A stretch of DNA of 64,000 bases from Rhodospirillales bacterium (lineage in GTDB: Bacteria; Pseudomonadota; Alphaproteobacteria; Rhodospirillales; JASLQF01). The position numbers and the translations under genes were made by a program. How positions within the stretch are numbered: the first letter of the stretch is position 1; every line of letters begins with the position of its first letter. The notes under the pieces were generated by a model. The model saw only the letters and a list, made by a program, of their open reading frames with translations. It searched no databases and had not been told where the DNA came from. Below are positions 43,015 to 51,838 of the stretch, in pieces. The stretch is taken from assembly GCA_030744625.1 (NCBI GenBank), contig JASLQF010000041.1, positions 1 through 64,000 of the forward strand, written 5' to 3'.

Positions 43015-43798
43015 CCTGAACGGGGCGCGCCGCCTTGGCGAACAGGCGGAAGAAGTTGTCGGTGGTGGCGCCGGCCAGCGCGTCCGGCTCCTCTCCCCTC
43101 GCCTCGGCCAGGGACGCCGCCGTGTGGGCGACGAAGGCCGGCTCGTTGCGCTTGCCGCGCCTGGGCACGGGCGCCAGGTAGGGCGCGTCGGTCTCGACCA
43201 GCAGCAGATCGGCGGGCACGCGGCGCGCCACGTCGCGAAGCGCGTCCGCCTTGTTGAAGGTGACGATGCCCGAAAAAGACACGCCGAGGCCAAGCTCGAC
43301 GGCGCACTCGGCCACCGCCGGGCCCGCCGTGAAGCAGTGGATGAGGCCGGGAAAGGCGCCCTCGGCGTGCTCTTCACGGAGGATCGCCATTGTGTCGTCG
43401 TCGGCGTCGCGGCAATGGACGATGAGCGGAAGCCGCGCCTGGCGCGCCGCCGCGATATGGACGCGAAAGCTCCGCCGCTGGTCCTCGCGGGGGCTGTGTT
43501 CGTAGTGGTAATCGAGGCCGGTCTCGCCGAAGCCCACCACCTTGGGGTGGCGGGCCATACGCACCAGGTGCTCGGCCGTGACCTCGGGCTCGTTGGCCGC
43601 CTCGTGGGGATGGATGCCGACGCTGCACCAGACGTTGTCGTAGCGCTCGGCTACCGCCAACACGGCATCGAAACGCGTCACGTGGGTGCAGATGGTGAGC
43701 ATGCCCCCTACCCCGGCCTCGCCGGCGCGCGCCACCACGTCGTCGAGCTCGTCGGCGAAGTCGGGAAAGTCCAGATGGCAGTGGCTGTCGACCAGCAT
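43010..43798 (-). CDS. tatD: TatD family metal-dependent deoxyribonuclease
   Basis: 262 aa. TIM-barrel hydrolase with the metal ligands His6/His8 (DSHCHLD), Glu92 (FGETGLDYHY), His129 (IVHCRDADDD), His154 (LIHCFTAG) and Asp204 (VETDAPYLAPVP). The C-terminus (FFRLFAKAARPVQD) is normal in length; its TAA lies in the repeat element. ATG 43798 overlaps the metG stop (ATGA). TatD acts in DNA repair/3'-5' exonuclease work and quality control (family knowledge). Confidence 0.93.
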   Translation of the reverse strand: MLVDSHCHLDFPDFADELDDVVARAGEAGVGGMLTICTHVTRFDAVLAVAERYDNVWCSVGIHPHEAANEPEVTAEHLVRMARHPKVVGFGETGLDYHYEHSPREDQRRSFRVHIAAARQARLPLIVHCRDADDDTMAILREEHAEGAFPGLIHCFTAGPAVAECAVELGLGVSFSGIVTFNKADALRDVARRVPADLLLVETDAPYLAPVPRRGKRNEPAFVAHTAASLAEARGEEPDALAGATTDNFFRLFAKAARPVQD

Positions 43799-45351
43799 CA
43801 GGACGCCTCGTCCTCGGCGAAGCGCGGGAACAGGGCCGCCGGCTCGGGGAGCGCCACGCCGGCCACCAGCGCGCCCTCGGGGCCGAGGTCGGTGAAGGCG
43901 CGCTTGCCGTCGTCGACGCCCACCTGGTCCAGCAGGCGCGCCGCCGCGCCGGGCATGAACGGCTGGGCGAGGATGGCCAGGTGGCGGATCACCTCGGCCA
44001 GCACGTAGAGCACGCTTCCCATGCGCTCCGGGTCGTCCTTGCGCAGCGCCCACGGCGCCTGGTGGTCGACGTAGGCATTGGCGGCGCGCACCACCGCCCA
44101 CAGGGATTCCAACGCCTCGTGGAAGGCCTGTTCGTCCATGTGCGGCGAAATCGCGCCGTAGAGGCCGTGGGCGGCGGCGAGCAGCGCCTCGTCATCGCCC
44201 GTGGCGGCCCCGAGCGCCGGTACGCGGCCATCGCAGTTCTTGTTGATCATGGACAGCACACGCTGCGCCAGATTGCCGAAATCGTTGGCCAGATCGCCGT
44301 TCATGCGATGCACCATGGAGGCGTGCGAGAAGTCGCCGTCGTTGCCGAACGGCACCTCGCGCATGAGGAAATAGCGCACCGGGTCGAGCCCGTATTTTTC
44401 GACCAGTTGAAGGGGATCGATGATGTTGCCCAGAGATTTGGAGATCTTCTGTCCCTCGTTGGTCCACCAGCCATGGGCGAAGACGCGCCTCGGCGGCTCC
44501 AGGCCCGCCGCCATCAGGAAGGCCGGCCAGTAGACGGCGTGGAAGCGCACGATGTCCTTGCCCACCATGTGCAGATCGGCCGGCCAGTAGGTGGCGTAGT
44601 CGCCGCTTGCCGTCTCGGGATAGCCGGCGGCGGTGATGTAGTTGGTGAGGGCGTCGAGCCACACGTACATGATGTGTTGGTCATCGCCGGGCACCGGCAC
44701 GCCCCATTTGAAGCTGGTGCGGGAAACAGACAGGTCCCGCAGGCCGCCCTTGACGAAGCTGATGACCTCGTTGCGCCGGCTCCTGGGCGCGATGAACGCG
44801 GGGTTGCTCTCGTAAAGGTCGAGGAGCCTGTCCTCCCAGTCCGACAGCCGGAAGAAGTAGCTGGGCTCCTCCACCCACTCCACCTCGGCGCCCGAGGGCG
44901 CCGTCTTCTTACCGTCGGCGCCGTCGCTCAGCTCATCCTCGGCGTAGAAGGCCTCGTCGCGCACCGAGTACCAGCCGGCGTAGGTGCCGAGGTAGATGTG
45001 CCCGTTGTCGTCGATGCGGCGCCACAATTCCTGGCAGGCCACCGTGTGGCGTTCCTCGGTGGTGCGGATGAAGTCGTCGTTCGAGTAGTCCATGACGCGG
45101 CCCAGGTCGCGGAAGTTGGCCGATACCTTATCGGTGAAGGCCCGCGGATCCATGCCCGCGTCGCGCGCCGATTTCTCCACCTTCTGGCCGTGCTCGTCGG
45201 TGCCGGTGAGGAACTTCACGTCGTATCCGTCGAGGCGCTTGAAGCGGGCCAGCACGTCGCACGCCAGGGTCGTGTACGCGTGCCCGATGTGGGGCACATC
45301 GTTGACGTAGTAGATCGGCGAGGTGAGGTAGAAGCGCTCGGGCTCGGCCAT
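43798..45351 (-). CDS. metG: Methionyl-tRNA synthetase
   Basis: 517 aa. Class I synthetase with HIGH at residues 21-24 (VPHIGHAYTT) and KISKS for KMSKS (GQKISKSLGNIID). TGTDEHGQKVEKSA and the AYVDHQAPWALRKDD anticodon block are clear. There is no C-terminal dimerisation (EMAP-like) domain, so it is the short form. ATG 45351 begins MAEPERFYLTSPIYYVN. Sits between holB and tatD, the conserved tmk-holB-metG-tatD order. Confidence 0.96.
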   Translation of the reverse strand: MAEPERFYLTSPIYYVNDVPHIGHAYTTLACDVLARFKRLDGYDVKFLTGTDEHGQKVEKSARDAGMDPRAFTDKVSANFRDLGRVMDYSNDDFIRTTEERHTVACQELWRRIDDNGHIYLGTYAGWYSVRDEAFYAEDELSDGADGKKTAPSGAEVEWVEEPSYFFRLSDWEDRLLDLYESNPAFIAPRSRRNEVISFVKGGLRDLSVSRTSFKWGVPVPGDDQHIMYVWLDALTNYITAAGYPETASGDYATYWPADLHMVGKDIVRFHAVYWPAFLMAAGLEPPRRVFAHGWWTNEGQKISKSLGNIIDPLQLVEKYGLDPVRYFLMREVPFGNDGDFSHASMVHRMNGDLANDFGNLAQRVLSMINKNCDGRVPALGAATGDDEALLAAAHGLYGAISPHMDEQAFHEALESLWAVVRAANAYVDHQAPWALRKDDPERMGSVLYVLAEVIRHLAILAQPFMPGAAARLLDQVGVDDGKRAFTDLGPEGALVAGVALPEPAALFPRFAEDEAS

Positions 45352-45403
45352 CGCTCGTCTCTCCCGGGGCGTTAGAGTGAATGGACCGAACCGTCCCCGC
45401 GCT

Positions 45404-46534
45404 TCAGGACCGCGCCACCTGATCCAGGGCAAGGAAGGCGTTGAGGAACACCTGCTTGCGGTCCAGGTTGGCGCCGCTGGCCCGCGCCACGAGGCGGTTG
45501 ATCTTTTCCCACACCTCCAGCCATCGATCAAGGGCGGCGGCCGGCGCCAGGCGCTCCATCAGCGCCCGCTCGGCGGCCGACGCGCCGGCCGGCGCCTGTC
45601 CCCGGGCGGCGAACAGGACGAGGCGGCCGAGCCACCGGCAGAGGAGGTCGGTCGCCGTAACGAACGCCTCCTCGGCGCCGGACCGCCCGACGCGGTCGCC
45701 AAGGGCGTGCAGCGCGCCGATGTCAAGCCGGCCCAGCGTCTCGAGCAGGGCGGCCATCTCGCGGTAGAGCCCCACTCCCCCTTCGTCGGACAGCACCAGG
45801 GCGCGCCCGATGCTGCCCTCGGCGAGATCGACCAGGGCGGCCCTGTCCCCGGCCGGCAGGTCCGGCCGGTAGGCCGTCAGGAGCGCCACCATTTCGTCGT
45901 CCGCCAGGGCCTGCAGGACGAGGCGCCGGCAGCGCGAGACGACGGTCGGCAACAGGCGCCCCGAGGCATGGCTGACCAGGATGATCAGCGCCCGCGCCGG
46001 CGGCTCCTCGAGGACTTTGAGCAGTGCGTTGGCGGCATTGCGGTTCATCTCGTCGGCGGCATCCACGACCACGGCGCGCCAGCCGCCTTCGGCCGGTGTC
46101 AGGCTCATGACGTCGCCGATGGCGCGCACGTCGCCGACGACGATCTCCGAGCGCCGCTTGCCGGTCTTCTCGTTGATGCTCCGTTCGACGGCGAGGAAAT
46201 CCGCGTGGCCGCCCGAGGCGACGCGCCGGAAGACCGGATCTTCGGGGTCCAGATGCAGGCCGTCCGGGGAAGCCGGTGCCAAGGCGTCGCCAAACAGGCC
46301 ATCCCCGCCGCCGCTCTCCCTGCCGTGGGCCAGCACGAAACGGGCGAACCGGTAGGCCAGGGTCGCCTTGCCGATGCCGCGCGGCCCCGTCAACAGCCAG
46401 GCGTGGGCCAGCCTGCCGCCGTTGTAGGCGTCGAGCAGGGCACGCTCGGCCGTCGCGTGCCCCCGCAAGTCCGGGTTCTCGCGGGGCGGCGGGGCGGCGT
46501 CCACGATATCGTCCGCTACGGTGGCGCCGCTCAT
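45404..46534 (-). CDS. holB: DNA polymerase III subunit delta' (HolB)
   Basis: 376 aa clamp-loader subunit. AAA-like ATPase core with Walker A GPRGIGKATLAYRFA and the family blocks WRAVVVDAADEMNRNAANAL and LEEPPARALIILVSH, followed by a sensor region (LLPTVVSRCRRL). The zinc cysteines of the gamma/tau type are lacking, as is common in alphaproteobacterial HolB. C-terminal helices (about 250-376) are the usual collar. ATG 46534 overlaps the tmk stop. Confidence 0.9.
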   Translation of the reverse strand: MSGATVADDIVDAAPPPRENPDLRGHATAERALLDAYNGGRLAHAWLLTGPRGIGKATLAYRFARFVLAHGRESGGGDGLFGDALAPASPDGLHLDPEDPVFRRVASGGHADFLAVERSINEKTGKRRSEIVVGDVRAIGDVMSLTPAEGGWRAVVVDAADEMNRNAANALLKVLEEPPARALIILVSHASGRLLPTVVSRCRRLVLQALADDEMVALLTAYRPDLPAGDRAALVDLAEGSIGRALVLSDEGGVGLYREMAALLETLGRLDIGALHALGDRVGRSGAEEAFVTATDLLCRWLGRLVLFAARGQAPAGASAAERALMERLAPAAALDRWLEVWEKINRLVARASGANLDRKQVFLNAFLALDQVARS

Positions 46535-47169
46535 GGCCAGTCCACCCCCAGGCGTTCGCCGACCACGGCGCGAATGGCCGCCTGCACCGCGTCGATGGCG
46601 CCAAGCGCATCGATGACGGCACAGCGTTCGGGCTCGCGCCTGGCGATGTCCAGGAAGCCGTCGCGAAGGCGCCGGTGGAACTCCGCGTCCATGCGCTCGT
46701 AGCGGTCTTCTCCACCGGATTTGGCGGTGGCGCGCCCGAGCCCGGTCTCGACGGGAAGATCGAGGACCACGGTAAGATCGGGCGTCATGCCGCCGATCGC
46801 CAACTCATGGAGTCCGGCCATCGCGTCGCGGCCGAGACCCAGGCCGTATCCCTGGTAGGCCATGGTCGAGTCGGCGAAGCGGTCGCACACCACCCAGCGC
46901 CCGGCGTCGAGGGCGGGCTGGATGGTCTCCTCGAGGTGTTGGCGCCGCGCCGCCACATGCAGAAGCGCCTCGGTCATGGGGTCCCAGCGCTCGACGGCGC
47001 CCTCGACGAGCAGGCTGCGGATTTGCTCGGCGCCCGGCGCGCCGCCCGGCTCGCGGGTAACGGTCACGTCCTTGCCCGCTTCCCGCAAGCCCTCCGCCAG
47101 AAGGGCGGCCTGAGTGGACTTCCCGGTCCCCTCCCCGCCTTCCAGGGTAATGAACTTGCCACCCGCCAA
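46531..47169 (-). CDS. tmk: Thymidylate kinase
   Basis: 212 aa. Phosphorylates dTMP to dTDP. P-loop GGEGTGKSTQAALLAE, then REPGGAPGAEQIRSLL, VVCDRFADSTMAYQGYG and PDLTVVLDLPVETG; the LID-type ARATAKSGGEDRYER is compatible with the bacterial type. The only plausible start is TTG 47169 (LAGGKFITLEGGEG), with no good in-frame ATG. The stop overlaps holB. Lies 45 bp downstream of dac. Confidence 0.94.
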   Translation of the reverse strand: MAGGKFITLEGGEGTGKSTQAALLAEGLREAGKDVTVTREPGGAPGAEQIRSLLVEGAVERWDPMTEALLHVAARRQHLEETIQPALDAGRWVVCDRFADSTMAYQGYGLGLGRDAMAGLHELAIGGMTPDLTVVLDLPVETGLGRATAKSGGEDRYERMDAEFHRRLRDGFLDIARREPERCAVIDALGAIDAVQAAIRAVVGERLGVDWP

Positions 47170-47214
47170 GGGATTACCGCCCGTTATGAGGCCACAGGTG
47201 AGAACATGGGCGCC

Positions 47215-48402
47215 TCAACCCGACACCCCCCAAAGGATGTAGTTCAGCACCGCCCCGAGACGCCCGAACAGCCCCAGCCTTTCGACGTTCTCGCCGGCCA
47301 CGAGGCGTGCTTCGACGGGCTCCTGGTCGGGCGCCGTCACCACCAGCCTGGCCAACGGCTGGCCCTCGGCGATGGGGGCCGGAACGGGGCCTTCGAAGGT
47401 GATCGCCACCTTCATTTTGCGACGCGCCTTGCGCGGCATCGTGATGACCAGGCCGCTCTCGATGACCAGGGGCACGGTCTGGCTCTTGCCGAGCCAGACC
47501 TCGGCTTCCGACACCGTGTCGCCGGCCTGGAACAGCGCGTAGTTGTTGAATTCGCGGAACCCCCACTCGAGGAGCCGTTCCGATTCACGGCCCCGCGCCT
47601 TCTTGCTGGGCAAGCCGTGGACGACCAGGACGAGGCGGCGCTCGCCGCGCTTGGCGGAAGCGGCAAGTCCGTACCCCGCCTCTTGGGTGTGGCCCGTCTT
47701 CAGCCCGTCCGCCCCCATGTTCTTGTACAGAAGCGGGTTGCGGTTGCCTTGGCGGATACCATTGTAAATAAAGTTTTTTTCCCCGTAGTAGCGGTAATAC
47801 TGGGGGAAGTCCTCGACCGTGCGCTTGACCAGGGTGGCCAGGTCCCGCACCGTCGAGACGTGCCCCGGATCGGGCCAGCCGGTGGCGTTCTTGAAGGTGG
47901 TGGCTTCGAGTCCCAGTTCCTGGCCGCGGCGGGTCATGGCGGCGGCGAATTTCTCCTCGCTCCCGGCCAGGGCCTCGGCAAGGACGATGCAGGCGTCGTT
48001 TCCCGATTGCACGATGACGCCACGCAGAAGGTCTTCCACGCCGACCCGCGTACCGGGCTCGAGAAACATGGTGGAGCTGCCGCTCTTGGCGCCGCCCTTG
48101 CGCCAGGCCGTCTCGCTGACGCGGAACTTGTCGTCGAGGGACAGGCTGCCGTCGCGCAACCTCTCGAAAACCATGTACACGGTCATCATCTTGGTCAGGG
48201 AGGCGGGCATGGTGGGCTGGTCCGCGCCTTTCTCGAAAAGCACGGCGCCCGTTTCCATGTCGAGGAGTATGGCCTCGCGGGAGATGGTTTCGGTCGCCGC
48301 GGCCGGAAGCGACGGCATTCCAGCCACGATCAGGCCGAGGAGGCCCACCACAAACTGGACGATGCGGCGATGCCGGAAGACACGCGAAAAGGCAACCATC
48401 AT
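47215..48402 (-). CDS. D-alanyl-D-alanine carboxypeptidase (PBP5/6-like)
   Basis: 395 aa. Signal peptide of about 37 aa (RIVQFVVGLLGLIVAGMPSL). Penicillin-binding motifs are intact: SLTK with Ser68, SGN at 133-135 and KTG at 235-237. The second domain (about 280-370: LFQAGDTVSEAEVWLGKS) matches the DacA/DacC PBP5-C domain. A short C-terminal hydrophobic helix (GAVLNYILWG) probably anchors the protein to the inner membrane. Trims peptidoglycan pentapeptides (family knowledge). Confidence 0.93.
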   Translation of the reverse strand: MMVAFSRVFRHRRIVQFVVGLLGLIVAGMPSLPAAATETISREAILLDMETGAVLFEKGADQPTMPASLTKMMTVYMVFERLRDGSLSLDDKFRVSETAWRKGGAKSGSSTMFLEPGTRVGVEDLLRGVIVQSGNDACIVLAEALAGSEEKFAAAMTRRGQELGLEATTFKNATGWPDPGHVSTVRDLATLVKRTVEDFPQYYRYYGEKNFIYNGIRQGNRNPLLYKNMGADGLKTGHTQEAGYGLAASAKRGERRLVLVVHGLPSKKARGRESERLLEWGFREFNNYALFQAGDTVSEAEVWLGKSQTVPLVIESGLVITMPRKARRKMKVAITFEGPVPAPIAEGQPLARLVVTAPDQEPVEARLVAGENVERLGLFGRLGAVLNYILWGVSG

Positions 48403-48543
48403 GGGAATCGACTCATCGTTTCGATTATCTCCCTAAGTACACGGTCATCGCTTTCAGGACCAGAGGACTGCCCGGCTTGATATTCGGCGAATGGGGCAAG
48501 TCCGTGGCCGCCCCGTCCCCGCCCCGGCCCCAGGGGTGCGCCG

Positions 48544-49533
48544 TCACTCGATGACGACGCGGGCATCGGAATACCCTGCCCCGATTACCATATCCAATAC
48601 CTTGTCCGCCTCTTCCACGGTGGCCAGCGGACCGACCCGCACGCGGAACAGGTCACGGCCGCCAATGAGTTCCTGGTAGACCTTGACGCGGCCCACGGGG
48701 GCAAGGATAGCACGCACGCGGTTGGCGTTCTCGAAGTGCCTGTAGGCGCCGGGCTGAATGAACAGTTCCGTGGCGCCAACGGCAACCACGGACACGTCGC
48801 CGGAGACGATTGCCGATGGGCCGGCATCGGCTGCCGGCGGCGGCACCCCGGCCGGTCTTATGGCCACCCTGTCCGCCGCGTTCTCCTTTGGCGCAGGGGC
48901 CGCCTTGGCGCCGGGCACCGGTTCCAGGGCTTGGCTGGTTACCGGGGCCTTGGGCAGGCGCGCCACCGTAATCGGCGTCCCCACGTCGGCCAGGGTGACC
49001 TCGCCGTTGAGGCGCGCCGCCAGGATGCGGCTCTCGCGGGCCAGGATCTGGACGCGCACCTTGGCCGTCCCCGCCCTTTCGAAACCCAGAAGTTGCGCCG
49101 AGCGCCGCGAGGCATCGACGATACGTCCACGGGCGAAGGGCCCGCGGTCGTTGACGCGCACGACGAGGCTGCGCCCATTGTCGAGATTGGTTACGCGCAC
49201 GATGCTCGGCAACGGCAACGTGCGGTGCGCCGCGCTCAGCCCGTTCATGTCGTAAATCTCGCCATTGGCGGTGGGACGGCCGTGGAACTTCGCCCCATAC
49301 CACGAGGCGATGCCGGTTTCGTCGTAATCGTAGTCCACCGACGGGTAATACCACGCGCCGCCGATTTGATAGGGGTCGCCGATCTTGTAGGTGCCCCTGG
49401 GCGGACTTTTTTCTTGAGGCTTGGAAACGTTGACGACCCGTTTCGCCGTATGCACGATGAGCCGTGTCTCGGCGCAGGCCGACAGCACGACCGCCCCGAC
49501 GGCGACGATCAGCCAACGCCCGAACAGAGACAC
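48544..49533 (-). CDS. rlpA: Septal ring lytic transglycosylase RlpA (lipoprotein with SPOR domain)
   Basis: 329 aa. The lipoprotein signal MSLFGRWLIVAVGAVVLSAC puts Cys20 at the anchor. RlpA double-psi barrel (about 73-165): GIASWYGAKFHGRPTANGEIYD, then VRVTNLDNGRSLVVRVNDRGPF and RIVDASRRSAQLLGF, with the catalytic Asp. An Ala/Pro linker (about 215-245) leads to a C-terminal SPOR domain (FIQPGAYRHFENANRVRAIL, then FRVRVGPLATVEEADKVL) that binds denuded glycan at the septum. Separate transcription unit; the 270-bp repeat lies just upstream. Confidence 0.92.
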   Translation of the reverse strand: MSLFGRWLIVAVGAVVLSACAETRLIVHTAKRVVNVSKPQEKSPPRGTYKIGDPYQIGGAWYYPSVDYDYDETGIASWYGAKFHGRPTANGEIYDMNGLSAAHRTLPLPSIVRVTNLDNGRSLVVRVNDRGPFARGRIVDASRRSAQLLGFERAGTAKVRVQILARESRILAARLNGEVTLADVGTPITVARLPKAPVTSQALEPVPGAKAAPAPKENAADRVAIRPAGVPPPAADAGPSAIVSGDVSVVAVGATELFIQPGAYRHFENANRVRAILAPVGRVKVYQELIGGRDLFRVRVGPLATVEEADKVLDMVIGAGYSDARVVIE

Positions 49534-49591
49534 TCGATCTTCCCCCTTACGGCCAACATTTAGTATGTGGAAGCAATTTCGTGCCAGTTAT

Positions 49592-49861
49592 CTAGTGGCT
49601 TGTATCATCTAAATTGTACCCATACGACGGCGTTGCGAGGTTTCCGGCTAGGAGCGCGCCGCGCCGTGGTGCCAACCCACCACAAGCAGCGCGCGACGAC
49701 GTCCGGAAGCCTCGCAACGCCGCCCCGCGGGTCGCTTTTCCCGTCCCCTCGGGGCGTCGGAAAGGCGTGCCGATGGGCTGGCATCGCCAGCACCATCCCA
49801 CCTACCGAGAGGACGGGAAAAGCGATCGTATGGGTGCAATTTAGATGATACAAGCCACTAG
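49592..49861 (+). repeat. Dispersed double-hairpin repeat element, copy B (complete, 270 bp)
   Basis: Ends in CTAG on both sides. The terminal repeats (49592-49626 and 49828-49861) are 35-34 bp inverted copies with one mismatch (TTGTACCC versus TTGCACCC). Two internal hairpins follow: the left (CGGCGTTGCGAGGTTTCCGG) pairs with CCGGAAGCCTCGCAACGCCG; the right (TCGCTTTTCCCGTCC) pairs with GGACGGGAAAAGCGA. It fills most of the 332-bp gap between rlpA and mltB, 4 bp from the mltB stop. It has the same orientation as copy A. Confidence 0.82.
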
Positions 49862-49865
49862 TACT

Positions 49866-50855
49866 TTAACCGCCGCCTATGCGCTCAGCAAGGGAGCCGA
49901 CGGCAAGCGCGAAAAAAGTCGACCGGTTCCATTTCAAAATAGCTTTGTAATTGGCATAGACGAGGAAGGCGGGACTCCCCGGCCCCTCGGCCAGAACCAG
50001 GGAGGCTCCGAGGTCTCGTTTCGGAAGATCGCCGCCATCGGCGCGGCGCACGCCGAGGCCTTGCCATTCGCTGAGACGCTTGCGCACCTTGAGGCTGGCG
50101 AGGCCGGCATCGAAGCCCGCGGGCAGTCTTACCGGGCGGCCCCAGGTCTGGTCGCCCTTCCACCCGACGCCCGCCAGGTAGTTGGCGGCGGAGGCGAAAA
50201 CGTCCGCCTTGGTGTTCCAGATGTCCTTGCGCCCGTCGCCATCGTAATCGACCGCGTAGGCGAGAAACGAGGACGGCATGAACTGGCTTTGCCCCATGGC
50301 GCCGGCCCACGATCCGGACATCTTGGCGAGTTTTATGTGGCCCCCGTCGAGGATCTTGAGGGCGTTTATCAGCTCGCCTCGGAAATAGGCGCTGCGCCTG
50401 CCGTCGTAGGCCAGGGTGGCCAGGGCGTGAATGACGGGAAAGCCTCCGGTGAGGCGGCCGAAGTCGCTCTCGATGCCCCAGAAGGCGACCAGGAAGCGGG
50501 GCTGAACACCGAACTTGGCGCCGACTTCGTCGAGGAGGGCGCGATTTTCGCGCAGCAACCGGCGTCCCTTTTCGACCCGGGCGGCGGGAACCACCCGGTC
50601 CATGTACTGGCGGTATGTCAGGGTGAACTCGGGCTGCTTGCGGTCCAACTCCACCACTCGCGGCAAGAGCTTGAGGGCGCCCAGCGCCGACTTGAGCGTC
50701 GAAGGCCGAATGCCCCGGGCCTCGGCTTCCCGGTGTAATTCCTCCACCCATTTCTGGAAGGGGACCGTTCCCCCCGCCGCCGGTTGGACAAGGACAAGGA
50801 GTCCAGCGACGACACCGGAGAGAAGGCGCCAGGGGCGCATCTGCGATTCCACCAT
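49866..50855 (-). CDS. mltB: Lytic murein transglycosylase (MltB family)
   Basis: 329 aa from ATG 50855 (MVESQMRPW); ATG 50840 would start at MRPWRLL. A signal peptide (LLSGVVAGLLVLVQPAAG) ends near residue 28 with no lipobox Cys, so this is a soluble or periplasmic form. The MltB catalytic domain follows: VAFWGIESDFGRLTGGFPV with catalytic Glu129, YFRGELINALKI, and GSWAGAMGQSQFMPSSFLAYAVDYDGDG-type motifs (the GQ(S)QFMPS block). The end is YNYKAILKWNRS-like (here ANYKAILKWNRSTFFALAVG). It cleaves peptidoglycan strands. Its last codons lie next to the repeat element. Confidence 0.92.
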   Translation of the reverse strand: MVESQMRPWRLLSGVVAGLLVLVQPAAGGTVPFQKWVEELHREAEARGIRPSTLKSALGALKLLPRVVELDRKQPEFTLTYRQYMDRVVPAARVEKGRRLLRENRALLDEVGAKFGVQPRFLVAFWGIESDFGRLTGGFPVIHALATLAYDGRRSAYFRGELINALKILDGGHIKLAKMSGSWAGAMGQSQFMPSSFLAYAVDYDGDGRKDIWNTKADVFASAANYLAGVGWKGDQTWGRPVRLPAGFDAGLASLKVRKRLSEWQGLGVRRADGGDLPKRDLGASLVLAEGPGSPAFLVYANYKAILKWNRSTFFALAVGSLAERIGGG

Positions 50856-50920
50856 CAAGGGATGCCCGATTGCCGAGGTCCTCCGCCTTTTCTGCCACAC
50901 CGCCGGCGCGCCGGCAATCG

Positions 50921-51718
50921 TCAACCGCCGGGGCCGGGGAACAGGCTGTCCGACCGCCCCGTCACCCAATAGACCACGAGACCCACCCACTCGTGCAGCC
51001 AAATCGAGGTATGTCCCATGCCACGGCCGAGGCTGAACCTCAAATCCGTTTGGTAACGGCCTTCCGTCGCGAACGAGACGGGATAGGCGATGACCTTCCA
51101 TCCGGCCTGGCGAAAGACGCCGACGGCGCGCGGGATGTGAATGGCCGAGGTGATGAGAACCCACACCTCGTCCGGCGCCGGCTCCACAAGCCGCTTGCTG
51201 AACACCGCGTTCTCGAACGTGTTGCGGGACTGGTCCTCGAAGACCACGTCGCGGCCCGCAAGCCCCAACTTGTCCAGGAACGGCCGCAGGTAATCGGCTT
51301 CCTTCAAATCCTGCTTCAACGGGTTTCCCGAGCCCCCGGTGAACACCAGCCTGGCCGCCGGGTAGCGCCGCGCCAGGAGCGCGAATTCGGTCAACCTTTC
51401 GGCGCCGGGGCCGACCGAAGTCTGGCCGCGCGCCTTGCTGACGAACTGGTTGACGATGCCGCCCAGTGAAATGATGCCATCGACTTTTTCGGGTAATGCG
51501 GGAGAGACCTGGAAGCGGTTTTCCAACGCCACGATGGGCCACGTCACGACCGGCAGGGTCGCCATCGCGAGCGCCAATAGGGCAGTCACCGTCATGACCC
51601 ACCTGGCCCCACGCCGCCACCGCGTCCACAGCAACACCGCGCCCAGGCACAAAACGATGAGCAGGATATTGGCTGGTTGAACCACAACCCCGAATATCTT
51701 GGAGGCCCAGAAAAACAT
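50921..51718 (-). CDS. YdcF-family (DUF218) membrane protein
   Basis: 265 aa. Two N-terminal membrane segments (about 9-28 and 37-57), then the DUF218/SanA-like domain: VDGIISLGG, LVFTGGSGN, EADYLRPFLDKLG, VVFEDQSRNTFENAVFSKRL and VWVLITSAIHIPRAVGVFR. The family is linked to cell-envelope functions and vancomycin-type permeability in some bacteria (family knowledge). The likely active-site Asp/Asn residues are present. I chose ATG 51718; upstream sequence has no Met of note. Divergent to the mutase-like gene. Confidence 0.85.
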   Translation of the reverse strand: MFFWASKIFGVVVQPANILLIVLCLGAVLLWTRWRRGARWVMTVTALLALAMATLPVVTWPIVALENRFQVSPALPEKVDGIISLGGIVNQFVSKARGQTSVGPGAERLTEFALLARRYPAARLVFTGGSGNPLKQDLKEADYLRPFLDKLGLAGRDVVFEDQSRNTFENAVFSKRLVEPAPDEVWVLITSAIHIPRAVGVFRQAGWKVIAYPVSFATEGRYQTDLRFSLGRGMGHTSIWLHEWVGLVVYWVTGRSDSLFPGPGG

Positions 51719-51838
51719 GCTCCGGTCATAGACGCTCGCGCCACGCCGCGCAACACGTCGCATGGCGATTGGGCTTGGACCGGAGGCCGGCCTCGGGCAC
51801 ACTTCGGGGCAAGCCGCGAAGGCAACGGCGAAACGGGC

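Noticed and set aside
51719-51838. Cobalamin riboswitch before the B12-dependent gene
   Set aside because: The gap is only about 120 bp and I see no B12-box or multi-stem core.
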